Shown here one piece after another: positions 36,758-44,833 of a stretch of DNA of 64,000 nt. A model generated the notes under the pieces. It ran no database searches, was not told the origin of the DNA, and worked only from the letters and a program-made list of their open reading frames with translations. Numbering within the stretch: position 1 is the first letter of the stretch; every line of letters begins with the position of its first letter. The stretch is from Methylobacterium nonmethylotrophicum. Its GTDB lineage: Bacteria > Pseudomonadota > Alphaproteobacteria > Rhizobiales > Beijerinckiaceae. Location of the stretch: contig NZ_SRLB01000012.1 of NCBI RefSeq assembly GCF_004745635.1, positions 124,001 through 188,000 of the forward strand, in the 5' to 3' direction. The translations under genes and the position numbers were made by a program.

Positions 36758-37231
36758 ATGTTCGAGGTTCGCGCGGATGATCTCTCGAGCGAGCCGACCC
36801 GGCAGCTGCTCGCCCTCCACCTCGCCGGCATGCACGCCAACTCCCCGCCCGGCAGCGTGTTCGCCCTCGACCTGTCGGGGCTGAAGGACCCGGCGGTCAC
36901 GGTCTGGTCGGCCTGGGACGGGGCCGACATCGCCGGGATCGGCGCTCTGAAGGTCCTGGGCGACGGAACCGGCGAGGTGAAGTCGATGCGGACCCACCCC
37001 GACTACCTGCGCCGCGGCGTGGCCGCGCTGCTGCTGGAGAGGGTCGTCACCGAGGCGAGGCGGCGCGGCCTGCGGCGGCTGAGCCTCGAGACGGGACGCG
37101 GCCCGGCCTTCGAGCCGGCCCTGACTCTCTACCGCAGGCGTGGATTCGCCGACGGCGAGGCCTTCTCGGATTACAGGGAGAATGCGTTCAGCCAGTTCCT
37201 GCACCTGGACCTGCGATCGGACCAGGGCTGA
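36758..37231 (+). CDS. GNAT family N-acetyltransferase
   Basis: 157 aa. Acetyl-CoA binding region V-K-S-M-R-T-H-P-D-Y-L-R-R-G-V-A-A-L-L-L-E and the C-terminal L-Y-R-R-R-G-F are diagnostic. Start ATG 36758 has GGAGG 5 bases before it; a GTG two codons upstream is less likely. Substrate unknown. Divergent from the Ugp operon. Confidence 0.9.
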   Translation: MFEVRADDLSSEPTRQLLALHLAGMHANSPPGSVFALDLSGLKDPAVTVWSAWDGADIAGIGALKVLGDGTGEVKSMRTHPDYLRRGVAALLLERVVTEARRRGLRRLSLETGRGPAFEPALTLYRRRGFADGEAFSDYRENAFSQFLHLDLRSDQG

Positions 37232-37297
37232 CGTCGTGAGGGCGCCCGGCCGTGCCCGCGGATCCCTCGGCTGGCGCACGGGCACGGGAGACGGGCC

Positions 37298-37669
37298 ATG
37301 ACCGGGCACGGAGACCGCGCCTTCCTGGAGGAGATGCTGGCCCCTCTCGGCGGCGTCGCGCTCCGGCGGATGTTCGGCGGGCTCGGGCTGTTTCGCGATG
37401 GCCTGATGTTCGGGCTCGTCGCGCGTGACGTCCTCTACTTCAAGGCCGCCCCCGACGAGACCGCCGCCTTCGCGGCCGAGGGCGGCGCCCCGTTCTCCTA
37501 CGCGACCAGGGACGGCCGGACGACGACCATCGCCAGCTACTGGCGGGCGCCGGAGCGGCTCAACGACGATCCGGAGGAGTTTCTGCTATGGGCGCGCCGC
37601 GCCTGCGCGGCGGCGGAAGGCGCCGACCGGGTGAAGCCGGCGGGGCGGCGGAAGGCGAGGGTGGTGTGA
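37298..37669 (+). CDS. TfoX N-terminal-domain protein
   Basis: 123 aa, single TfoX/Sxy N-terminal domain: L-G-G-V-A-L-R-R-M-F-G-G-L-G-L-F-R-D-G followed by L-Y-F-K-A and P-E-E-F-L-L-W-A-R-R-A. Basic C-terminal tail. Stand-alone N-domains of this family are widespread and their link to competence outside gammaproteobacteria is uncertain. 66 bases downstream of the GNAT gene, same strand. Confidence 0.9.
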   Translation: MTGHGDRAFLEEMLAPLGGVALRRMFGGLGLFRDGLMFGLVARDVLYFKAAPDETAAFAAEGGAPFSYATRDGRTTTIASYWRAPERLNDDPEEFLLWARRACAAAEGADRVKPAGRRKARVV

Positions 37670-37751
37670 CGCTGCTCGCAAAGGCCCCGCGATTCGATCG
37701 GCGGGTCGGAGAGCCTGTTTGACGTGCCTTGCAAAATTATCCCACCCTCAA

Positions 37752-37904
37752 CCTCATCCTGAGGTGTCGGCGATCGGAGATCGCGCACGATTGAATATCG
37801 ACTGATCTCGAAGGAGACCTCCAGCAGTCACTGTGGTATCTGGAGCCCACCTTCGAGGCTTCTTTCACGTGCGATCTTCGATCGCCAGCACCTCAGGATG
37901 AGGT
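37752..37904. repeat. inverted repeat (dispersed intergenic palindrome type)
   Basis: Arms 37752-37788 and 37870-37904 are nearly complementary (cctcatcctgaggtg near the outer end, gcgatcgg/cgatcgcc inside). The outer 15 bases are themselves palindromic. The cctcatcctgagg core resembles repeated intergenic elements common in Methylobacterium and Bradyrhizobium. Spacer of 81 bases. Confidence 0.65.
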
Positions 37905-37974
37905 CTCGGATGGGATAGATCAGGCTCATGCGATATCGTTCTCGGCAGTCAAACAGGCTCTGATACACTCCATC

Positions 37975-38123
37975 GTCATTCCGGGGCCGCGAAAGCGGAG
38001 CCCGGAATCCAGAACTACAGGTGATGCAGATCAAAGCGGAATATCGTCCGCTTCGTCCTGAGCGAACTGCGGTTCTGGGCGTGCCTCTGGCACCCCGGGC
38101 TCCGCTGCGCGGCCCCGGGATGA
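37975..38123. repeat. second inverted repeat (attccggggccgcg type)
   Basis: Left arm 37975-38014 starts gtcattccggggccgcgaaa and the right arm 38072-38123 ends with its complement (gcgcggccccgggatgac). The inner gaatccagaac/gttctgggc portions also pair. This resembles a frequent non-coding repeat of rhizobial genomes, probably a non-autonomous palindromic element. Confidence 0.65.
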
Positions 38124-38324
38124 CCCTGAGAGGTGGGAGCGGGTGCGCGAATTCGGCTTGCAAGTTCTGCCCGCGAGATCGGCCTGCCCCCGCAGCGGGA
38201 CCGCACCCCGGCGCCTCGCGACCTGCACCGGCACCCTGCGCCGCCTCGCCCGCTTTCGGCCTTGACTTCGAGTGCGCTCGAACCTGTAGCGTCGCGATCA
38301 TCCAGGACGGGGGGCGGTCGCCTC

Positions 38325-38771
38325 ATGAAGATCGGCGAGCTCGCACGGCAATCCGGACTGTCGGTCCACACCATCCGCTACTACGAGAAGATCGGATTGC
38401 TGCCCTATGCCAGCAGGGACCTGTCGAGCCAGCGCGACTACGACGCGTCCATCCTGTCCTGGATCGCGTTCCTGAGGCGGCTCAAGACGACCGGCATGCC
38501 GATCCGGGACATGCTTCGCTACGCGGCCCTGCGGGAGCGCGGCAGCGGCACGGAGGCCGAGCGGCGCGCCCTGCTGAAGGCGCATCGCGACCGCGTCCGG
38601 GCCCAGGTCACGGAGCTGCAGGCCAGCCTCCTCGCCCTCGACGCGAAGATCGCCGGCTACGCGGCACCTCAAGAGACCAGCCAACAGACCTGTCAGGAGA
38701 GGATCGATGACGCAGCACATTCCGGGCGAGGGAGAGAGCCGGCTCGCGCGCGGCAGGCGCGCGCTCGCTGA
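38325..38771 (+). CDS. MerR family transcriptional regulator
   Basis: 148 aa. N-terminal MerR helix-turn-helix M-K-I-G-E-L-A-R-Q-S-G-L-S-V-H-T-I-R-Y-Y-E-K with wing, then a dimerisation helix and a ~40-aa C-terminal tail. No Cys cluster that would mark a metal sensor. Its last 65 bases are shared with the next gene in another frame. It probably controls its own operon; the MerR-carboxymuconolactone pairing is seen in related genomes. Confidence 0.9.
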   Translation: MKIGELARQSGLSVHTIRYYEKIGLLPYASRDLSSQRDYDASILSWIAFLRRLKTTGMPIRDMLRYAALRERGSGTEAERRALLKAHRDRVRAQVTELQASLLALDAKIAGYAAPQETSQQTCQERIDDAAHSGRGREPARARQARAR

Positions 38772-39144
38772 GATCGACGGCGAGGCCGGGCACGCCGTGG
38801 TGGCGGCGCTCGCCGACATCGCGCCGGACTTCGCCACCTACCTGTTCGAGTTCCCCTTCGGCGACATCTATTCCCGGCCCGGCCTGGACCTGCGCGCCCG
38901 CGAGATCGCCACCATCGCGGCGCTGACCGCGATGGGCAATGCCGCGCCGCAGCTGCGGGTCCATATCGAGGCCGGCCTGAATGTCGGCCTCACCCGTCAG
39001 GAGATCACCGAGACCATCATGCAGATGGCGGTCTATGCCGGGTTTCCGGCCGCCCTCAACGGCCTGTTCGCGGCCAAGGAGGTCTTCGCGCGCCGGTTCC
39101 CGCCGCAGGGCGGGAGCGCGGAGGGCTCCCTCAGCGCAAGCTGA
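38707..39144 (+). CDS. carboxymuconolactone decarboxylase family protein
   Basis: 145 aa. AhpD-like fold; R-A-R-E-I-A-T-I-A-A-L-T-A-M-G is the core and L-R-V-H-I-E-A-G-L-N-V-G-L-T follows, without the C-x-x-C of AhpD peroxidases, so it is closer to gamma-carboxymuconolactone decarboxylase itself. Starts inside merR (38707) with AGGAGAGG upstream. 3' end overlaps the P450 3' end by 14 bases (convergent). Confidence 0.9.
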   Translation: MTQHIPGEGESRLARGRRALAEIDGEAGHAVVAALADIAPDFATYLFEFPFGDIYSRPGLDLRAREIATIAALTAMGNAAPQLRVHIEAGLNVGLTRQEITETIMQMAVYAGFPAALNGLFAAKEVFARRFPPQGGSAEGSLSAS

Positions 39145-40534
39145 CCCGCATCGGCATCCCGTCGGCGGGGCGCAGGGTGATGCGCTGCTTGAGCACCGGC
39201 AGGTAGCCGGGGCGCAGCGAGAATCGCAAGGAGCGCACCAGCACCGCCAGGATCGCCACCGCCTCGGAGAGCGCGAAGCCCATGCCGATGCAGATGCGCG
39301 GGCCGGCCGCGAAGGGCAGGTAGGCGTAGCGGTCGCGGGCCTTGGCGGCCTCGGGGGCGAAGCGGTCGGGGTCGAAGCGCTCCGGCTCGTCCCACAGGGC
39401 GGCGTGGCGGTGCACGGCGTAGATCGGGATGGTGACCGGCGTGCCGGCACGCACCGCGATGCCGTCGAGGTCGACGTCGCGGATCGCCGCCCGCACCACC
39501 ACCGGTGCCGGGGGATAGAGCCGCATCGCCTCGAGGACGACCTGGCGGGTGTAGGGCAGGGCGTCGACGTGCTCGGGCAGCAGGGGACCGCCCGCCGTCA
39601 CCGCCTCGACCTCGGCGGCGACCCGCGCCTCGCTCTCCGGGTGGTGCGAGAGCAGGTAGAACGCCCAGGTGAGGGCGAGCGCCGTGGTCTCGTGCCCGGC
39701 GGTCACGAAGGTGAGCAGGTTGTCGGCGACGTCGCGGTCGTCCATCGCCTGGCCCGTCTCCGGGTCGCGGGCGGCGAGCAGCAGGCTCAGGAGGTCGTTG
39801 CGCCCCTCGGTGCCGGTGCGGCGGCCTTCCGCGGCGAGGCGCAGGAGCTCGTCGCGCAGGTACATCTTGGCCCGCTCGGCTTTGGACCGGCCCGGATAGG
39901 GCACCCAGGCCGGGGCCCGCAGCAGCGTCAGCGCGAAGACCCAGCTGGTCGATTCGAGGTAGTCGGTGATGCCGCGCTCGACCCGGGCGGCGTCGATGGT
40001 GCCGGACCCCGAGAGCATCGTCTCGGCGATGATCTCGAAGGTGGTGCGCATCATCGTCTGGGCGACGTCGATCTCGGCCCCGTGGCCCGCCTCGGCCACG
40101 AGGGCGTCGCGGGTGCGCTCGGCGGCGGCGATCATCGCCGGCACGTAGCTGCGGATGCGCTCGGCCCGGAAAATCGGCGCCGCCGCCCGGCGCTGCCAGC
40201 GCCAGCGCGCCCCGTCGGCGGTCAGGATCGCGTCGCCCAGCGCCGGAGAGAGGGAGCGGCGCAGCACCTCCGACTTCTCGAACGCGTCGGCCTCGTCGAC
40301 CATCACCTGGCGGATCAGGTTCGGCGCCATCACGAACAGGCTGGACGTGCCGAGGAACTCGGAGGTGTAGAGCGGCTCGCGGTAGATCGTCTCCGGCCAG
40401 GCCTCGAGCGGGTTGCGCACCACGGTGCGCAGGAAGCGCCACGGCCCGAGCGGCTGCGCCGGCGGGGTGATCCGGGCGAGGACCGGCCGCGGCCCCTCGG
40501 GGGCCGGACGGAAATGGGACGGATGCGCGTTCAT
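39131..40534 (-). CDS. cytochrome P450
   Basis: 467 aa. Haem thiolate Cys415 in F-A-A-G-P-R-I-C-I-G-M-G, I-helix A-G-H-E-T-T, and K-helix E-A-M-R-L are all present. Fits the bacterial group related to CYP102/CYP110-type fatty-acid or alkane hydroxylases that lack a fused reductase. Start at 40534 follows from the P-x-P-x-G-P-W N-terminal signature. No ferredoxin or reductase gene is adjacent. Confidence 0.95.
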   Translation of the reverse strand: MNAHPSHFRPAPEGPRPVLARITPPAQPLGPWRFLRTVVRNPLEAWPETIYREPLYTSEFLGTSSLFVMAPNLIRQVMVDEADAFEKSEVLRRSLSPALGDAILTADGARWRWQRRAAAPIFRAERIRSYVPAMIAAAERTRDALVAEAGHGAEIDVAQTMMRTTFEIIAETMLSGSGTIDAARVERGITDYLESTSWVFALTLLRAPAWVPYPGRSKAERAKMYLRDELLRLAAEGRRTGTEGRNDLLSLLLAARDPETGQAMDDRDVADNLLTFVTAGHETTALALTWAFYLLSHHPESEARVAAEVEAVTAGGPLLPEHVDALPYTRQVVLEAMRLYPPAPVVVRAAIRDVDLDGIAVRAGTPVTIPIYAVHRHAALWDEPERFDPDRFAPEAAKARDRYAYLPFAAGPRICIGMGFALSEAVAILAVLVRSLRFSLRPGYLPVLKQRITLRPADGMPMRVSLR

Positions 40535-40665
40535 GGCTCGCCTGGGTTCGGTCCCGACGGAGACCGGGAGCCCGTCCCTTGTCCGCCCCCATCTGGGCGC
40601 GAGCGTGACCGGAAACGCGGGCGGTCCCTCGTGCGTTGGCACGGACTTCACGACGGAGCCGTGCG

Positions 40666-41094
40666 ATGCAGGCCGCCTTCGACCGCACCACCCTCGACCG
40701 CCTGGTCGCCCTCGGGCGCAGCCAGGGCGGGCTGACCCCGGACGACCTGCGCCGGGCGCTCCCGGTCGACCGGATGAGCGCCGAGGACATCGCGATGGTG
40801 CTGATCGAGCTGGAGGAGGCCGGGATCCCGGTCGATCCCGACGAGGCCCTGCTGCGGCCCGGCCGCCCGCTGCCCCCCGCCGGCGCGATCCGGCTGCCGG
40901 AGCCGCCGGCCTCCGCGCCGGCCGCGCCCGCACCGGAATCACCGCCGGCCGTCGCGGCGGCCCCGGCCCCGGGCCCCCGTCCCGCCGCGCCCCCGGCCCC
41001 CCGGGGCGGCGCGCACCGGGCGGTGGTGTGGGCCGGCCTCGCCGCGCTCGCCCTCGCGCTCCTCGCCCTCTCGCTCTGGGCGGCGCGGGGCTGA
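40666..41094 (+). CDS. sigma-70 region 1.1-like domain with C-terminal membrane anchor
   Basis: 142 aa. Residues ~8-60 (T-L-D-R-L-V-A-L-G-R-S-Q-G-G-L-T then A-M-V-L-I-E-L-E-E-A-G-I-P-V) match the N-terminal region 1.1 of housekeeping sigma factors, which normally mimics DNA in the polymerase channel. Here no sigma regions 2-4 follow; instead there is a Pro/Ala linker (about 65-115) and one hydrophobic helix (V-V-W-A-G-L-A-A-L-A-L-A-L-L-A-L-S-L) at the extreme C-terminus, i.e. a tail anchor. Function unknown. 60 bases before ybdK on the same strand. Confidence 0.8.
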   Translation: MQAAFDRTTLDRLVALGRSQGGLTPDDLRRALPVDRMSAEDIAMVLIELEEAGIPVDPDEALLRPGRPLPPAGAIRLPEPPASAPAAPAPESPPAVAAAPAPGPRPAAPPAPRGGAHRAVVWAGLAALALALLALSLWAARG

Positions 41095-41154
41095 CCGCGT
41101 GGCCGGCCGGCGGCCGGCTCCTATATCCTCGCGCTCCCGGAGAATCCTGCAGCC

Positions 41155-42291
41155 ATGACCGCCTACCGCTTCGGCATCGAGGAGGAGTTCTTCCTGGCGG
41201 ATGCCGCGACCCGCGGGACGCCGCGTCGCGGCGTGCAGGGCTTCCACGCCGCCGCCAAGGCCCTGCTGCCGGCGGCCGAGCGCGAACTCCTGCAGAGCCA
41301 GATCGAGATCGCGACGCCGCCGGCGACGACGCCCGAGGAGGCGAGGGCGGGTCTCGGGGCCTTGCGCCGGGGGCTCGCCGAGATCGGGCGGGCGCACGGG
41401 ATCCTGGTCTTCGGCGCCGGCACCCATCCGGGCGCGGCCTGGGACGCGCAAGCCCCGACCGACGGGGCGCGCTACCACGGCATCCTCGACGCGGTGCGGA
41501 TGGTCGGGCAGCGCACCCTGGTCAGCGGCATGCACGTCCATGTCGAGGTGGCGCGGCCCGAGGACCGGGTCGACCTGATGAACCGGCTGCTGCCGTTCCT
41601 GCCGGTGCTGCTCGCCCTCTCGGTCTCCTCGCCGTTCTGGCAGGGGCGCGACACCGGCCTGTGCGGCTATCGCCTCAGCGTGTTCGGCGAGATGCCGCGC
41701 ACCGGCCTGCCCGACCTGTTCTCCTCGACCGCGGAGTTCGAGCGCTACGTCGCGGTGATGACGGCCGCCGGGGCGATCGCCGATGCGAGCTTCCTGTGGT
41801 GGCACCTGCGCCCCTCGATCCGCTACCCGACCCTGGAGCTGCGCATCGCCGACAGCTGCACCCGGGTCGACGACGCGGTGGCGATCGCCGGCCTCTACCG
41901 CAGCCTCGTGCGCGCCGCCGAGCGCCGGCCGGACCTGAATGCCGGCCTCGACGGGGTCGCCCGGGCGGTGCTGCGCGAGAACCTGTGGCGGGCCCAGCGC
42001 GACGGCGTGCGCGCCGCCCCGATCGACCCGCAGGCCGGCCGCGCGGTGCCGTTCGGCGAGGCCCTGGAGGGGCTGCTGGCGCTGGTGGCCGAGGACGCGG
42101 CGGACCTGGGCTGCGCGGGCGCCCTCGACGCGGCCCGCCGCATCGCCCGGGAGGGCACCAGCGCCGACCGCCAGCGCGCGGCTTACGCCGCGGCCCGGGG
42201 CGAGGCGGGCGAGGACGAGGCGGCCGACCAGGCCGGCATCGCCGCGGTGGTGGACGCCCTGGCGCGGGAGACCGAGGGGCGGGCGGCGTAG
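41155..42291 (+). CDS. ybdK: YbdK-type carboxylate-amine (glutamate-cysteine) ligase
   Basis: 378 aa, GCS2 family. Starts Y-R-F-G-I-E-E-E-F-F-L; S-G-M-H-V-H-V and R-P-S-I-R-Y-P-T-L-E-L-R-I-A-D are core motifs of the ATP-grasp-like site. Forms gamma-glutamyl bonds with weak glutamate-cysteine activity in known homologues; the true substrate here is not known. ChaC (25036-25719), a glutathione-degrading enzyme, is the only other thiol gene seen in the window. Confidence 0.92.
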   Translation: MTAYRFGIEEEFFLADAATRGTPRRGVQGFHAAAKALLPAAERELLQSQIEIATPPATTPEEARAGLGALRRGLAEIGRAHGILVFGAGTHPGAAWDAQAPTDGARYHGILDAVRMVGQRTLVSGMHVHVEVARPEDRVDLMNRLLPFLPVLLALSVSSPFWQGRDTGLCGYRLSVFGEMPRTGLPDLFSSTAEFERYVAVMTAAGAIADASFLWWHLRPSIRYPTLELRIADSCTRVDDAVAIAGLYRSLVRAAERRPDLNAGLDGVARAVLRENLWRAQRDGVRAAPIDPQAGRAVPFGEALEGLLALVAEDAADLGCAGALDAARRIAREGTSADRQRAAYAAARGEAGEDEAADQAGIAAVVDALARETEGRAA

Positions 42292-42316
42292 GGCAGGGTG
42301 GTCGGGGGTCGTCGTC

Positions 42317-43219
42317 TCACTCCCGCCTCGCCCCGATGAAATCCACGAAGGCGCGCAGCGGCGCCGGCAGGTAGCGCCGGCCCGGATAGTACAGGAACGG
42401 CCCCGAGAACCGCGGCCACCACGGCTCGAGGACGGGCTCCAGCGCCCCGCTGTCGAGATGCGGCCGCAGCCAGTCCTCGAACAGGCTGACGATGCCGACC
42501 CCGGCGAGCGCCGCCTCGACGGCGAGATCCGTCGCGGTGCCGACCCGCACGGTGAGCGGGCCATTCGGCTCGACCCGCACCGTCTCGCCGTCGCGCTCGA
42601 ACGCCCACTCGGTCATCGCGCCGCTGGCGAAGCGGCCGCGCAGGCAGGCATGGTCCAGGAGGTCGCGCGGGTGACGCGGGCGCCCGCGCCGGTCGAGATA
42701 GGCCGGCGCCGCGGCGGTGGCGTAACGCTGCGCGCGCGGGCCGATCGGCACCGCGATCATGTCGGGCTCCAGCCGCTCCTCGTAGCGGATGCCGGCGTCG
42801 CAGCCCGCCGCCAGCACGTCGACGAACCCGTCCTCGGCGACGACGTCGAGGTGGATGTCCGGATAGGCGGCGAGGAAGGGCGGGACGATTCCCGGCAGCA
42901 CGAGGCGGACCGCGCTCACCGGCACGTTGAGGCGAAGCGTCCCGGCCGGCCGGTCGCGAAAGCCGTTGACCACGTCGAGGGCCGCCGCGACCTCGCCGAG
43001 CGCGGGCTTGAGCCGCTCGATCAGGCGCGCCCCGGCCTCGGTCGGCGCGACGCTGCGGGTCGTGCGGTGGAGGAGCCGGACGCCGAACCCCGCCTCGAGC
43101 CGGCGCACCGCCTCGCTCAGGGACGAGGCGCTGGTGTTGCCGGCCCGCGCGGCCTCCCGGAAGCCGCCGGCCTCCGCCACCGCCAGGAGGGCCGACAAGT
43201 CGCTCAGATCCGCCGCCAT
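42317..43219 (-). CDS. LysR family transcriptional regulator
   Basis: 300 aa. N-terminal HTH: L-A-V-A-E-A-G-G-F-R-E-A-A-R, L-S-E-A-V-R-R-L-E, V-R-L-L-H-R-T-T-R-S; followed by the effector domain. Of the subgroup that often regulates a divergently encoded oxidoreductase, as here (aldo/keto reductase starts 97 bases away). Convergent with ybdK. Confidence 0.95.
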   Translation of the reverse strand: MAADLSDLSALLAVAEAGGFREAARAGNTSASSLSEAVRRLEAGFGVRLLHRTTRSVAPTEAGARLIERLKPALGEVAAALDVVNGFRDRPAGTLRLNVPVSAVRLVLPGIVPPFLAAYPDIHLDVVAEDGFVDVLAAGCDAGIRYEERLEPDMIAVPIGPRAQRYATAAAPAYLDRRGRPRHPRDLLDHACLRGRFASGAMTEWAFERDGETVRVEPNGPLTVRVGTATDLAVEAALAGVGIVSLFEDWLRPHLDSGALEPVLEPWWPRFSGPFLYYPGRRYLPAPLRAFVDFIGARRE

Positions 43220-43316
43220 TGTTCGCGATCCCGCACAGCCCGTCCGGATCGCACCGTCTTATCACGCAGCGGAGCGGCGGCTAGATCCGGCGCGTCATCG
43301 ACCGAGGAGACGGATC
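43220..43316. promoter_or_regulatory. LysR/aldo-keto reductase divergent promoter region
   Basis: 97 bases between the two start codons. LysR regulators normally bind a T-N11-A palindrome in such gaps; I could not single one out with confidence. Confidence 0.4.
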
Positions 43317-44213
43317 ATGAGCGGGATCGAGACGGCGGGGACCTTCCGCCTTGGTGACCGGACGGTGCGGCGGCTCGGCTACGGCGCGATGCAGCTCGCC
43401 GGCCCGGGCGTGCTCGGGCCGCCGAAGGACCGCGAGGAGGCCATCGCGGTGCTGCGCGAGGCGGTGGCGCAGGGCGTCACCCACATCGACACCAGCGACT
43501 TCTACGGCCCCCACGTCACCAACCAGATCATCCGCGAGGCCCTGCACCCGTACCCGGACGGCCTCGTGATCGTCACCAAGGTCGGCGCCAGGCGCGGCGC
43601 GGATGCGTCGTGGAACCCGGCCTTCTCGGCCGAGGCGCTGATCGCCGCGGTGCACGACAACCTGCGCAACCTCGGCCTCGACGTGCTCGAGGTGGTCAAC
43701 CTGCGGGCGATGTTCGCCGTGCACGGGCCGGCCGAGGGCTCGCTCGCGGAACCGCTCTCCGTGCTCGCCGACCTGCAGCGCCGGGGTCTGATCCGCCGGA
43801 TCGGGCTCAGCAACGTCACCGCCGCCCAGGTCGCCGAGGGGCGCAGGATCGCCGAGATCGCCTGCGTGCAGAACCACTACAACCTCGTCCACCGCGCCGA
43901 CGATCCGCTGATCGACGACCTCGCGGCCGCCGGGACCGCCTACGTGCCGTTCTTCCCGCTCGGCGGCTTCAGCCCGATCCAGTCGCAGGACCTGTCGGCG
44001 GTCGCCCGGAGCCTCGACGCGACGCCGATGCAGGTGGCCCTGGCCTGGCTCCTGCGCCGGTCTCCCAACCTCCTGCTCATCCCCGGCACGTCCTCGCGCG
44101 GACACCTGCGGGAGAACCTGGCGGCGGCGGACCTGGCGCTGCCGGACGATGCGATGCGGGCCCTCGACGGGCTCGCCGGCGGGCGACAGGCCGCGGAGGC
44201 CGGACCCGACTGA
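43317..44213 (+). CDS. aldo/keto reductase (YdbC-like)
   Basis: 298 aa, NADPH-dependent. V-R-R-L-G-Y-G-A-M-Q-L-A-G-P-G-V opens the barrel; the catalytic Asp in H-I-D-T-S-D-F-Y and His in L-R-A-M-F-A-V-H-G lie as in the family; the NADPH loop I-P-G-T-S-S is near the C-terminus. Likely target of the divergent LysR regulator. Start at 43317 with GAGGAGAC upstream. Confidence 0.93.
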   Translation: MSGIETAGTFRLGDRTVRRLGYGAMQLAGPGVLGPPKDREEAIAVLREAVAQGVTHIDTSDFYGPHVTNQIIREALHPYPDGLVIVTKVGARRGADASWNPAFSAEALIAAVHDNLRNLGLDVLEVVNLRAMFAVHGPAEGSLAEPLSVLADLQRRGLIRRIGLSNVTAAQVAEGRRIAEIACVQNHYNLVHRADDPLIDDLAAAGTAYVPFFPLGGFSPIQSQDLSAVARSLDATPMQVALAWLLRRSPNLLLIPGTSSRGHLRENLAAADLALPDDAMRALDGLAGGRQAAEAGPD

Positions 44214-44278
44214 CCTGGATGTCCTGTCGCGCCGACTTGGCGCGGCAGGGCCCGATCCATCGCCCGTGACGCTGGAGA

Positions 44279-44566
44279 TCAGTCGATCGTGTCGGGCCAT
44301 TCGCGGGCGCCATGCACCACGGCCAGCACCTCGCTCTGATCCCGCAGCCGGCATGCCACGAGGGAGCGCGCGCCCGACACGACCAGTTCACGGGTCCCGG
44401 CAATCCGCCCGGCTCGGCCGGTCATGGGATCGTTCGACAGGAGACGACCCGTCCGTTCGAGGATGTCGGTGGCCAGCGCATGGGCGGCGCCGGGCTATGT
44501 TGCGCGATGACATCCTGAATGGGCGTCCACGTCCGCCAGGGCGGAGGTCGTCCAGACGACGCGCAT
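44279..44566 (-). pseudogene. ParE/RelE-family toxin, frameshifted
   Basis: Reading from ATG 44566 the first part is M-R-V-V-W-T-T-S-A-L-A-D-V-D-A; then one extra C near 44519-44524 shifts the frame, after which I-Q-D-V-I-A-Q-H-S-P-A continues in the next frame, and a second shift (one base missing) near 44489-44494 restores the first frame for A-A-H-A-L-A-T-D-I-L-E-R-T and the end R-L-R-D-Q-S-E-V-L-A-V-V-H-G-A-R. Joined, this is a normal ~95-aa ParE/RelE toxin. Start overlaps the antitoxin stop (TGATG). Either a real pseudogene or two sequencing errors; two compensating errors seem less likely. Confidence 0.7.
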
Positions 44567-44785
44567 CAGGTCGGGCGGTAGGTGTTCAGCATCCTGGCGA
44601 CATCGGTCGTGCTGGCGAACTGACCCGCATCGGCCGCGGCGATCCCGGCAGCCACCTTGTCCAGAAACTGCTCCTGCGACGTGGGCGAATGGCCGTGTTC
44701 CAGAGCGTCGGCGACGACCTCGGCCGGTGACCGTCGCGATCGCGCAGCGATGGCGTCGACTCTGAAAGGTCACACCGGCCTGCAA
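44566..44785 (-). pseudogene. CopG/ParD-like antitoxin, frameshifted near its start
   Basis: Frame ending at 44566 reads R-V-D-A-I-A-A-R-S-R-R-S-P-A-E-V-V-A-D-A-L then A-S-T-T-D-V-A-R-M-L-N-T-Y-R-P-T, an antitoxin of the ribbon-helix-helix type. Its beginning (V-T-F just before R-V-D) is in another frame, read from TTG 44785; one surplus base near 44762-44765 breaks the join, and no ATG lies downstream in the good frame. Partner of the frameshifted toxin. Confidence 0.6.
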
Positions 44786-44833
44786 GGGAGATGTGTCGCC
44801 GTTTGCTGCCCCAAGTGATCGCGTTCCGGTTCT

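Larger units (their letters stand above)
37670..38324. other. 655-base gene-free region with two large inverted repeats
   Basis: No supported coding frame. Contains two palindromic elements (listed separately) that together fill most of the stretch. It is also less GC-rich at 37725-37850. The MerR promoter should lie close to 38250-38324. Confidence 0.6.
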
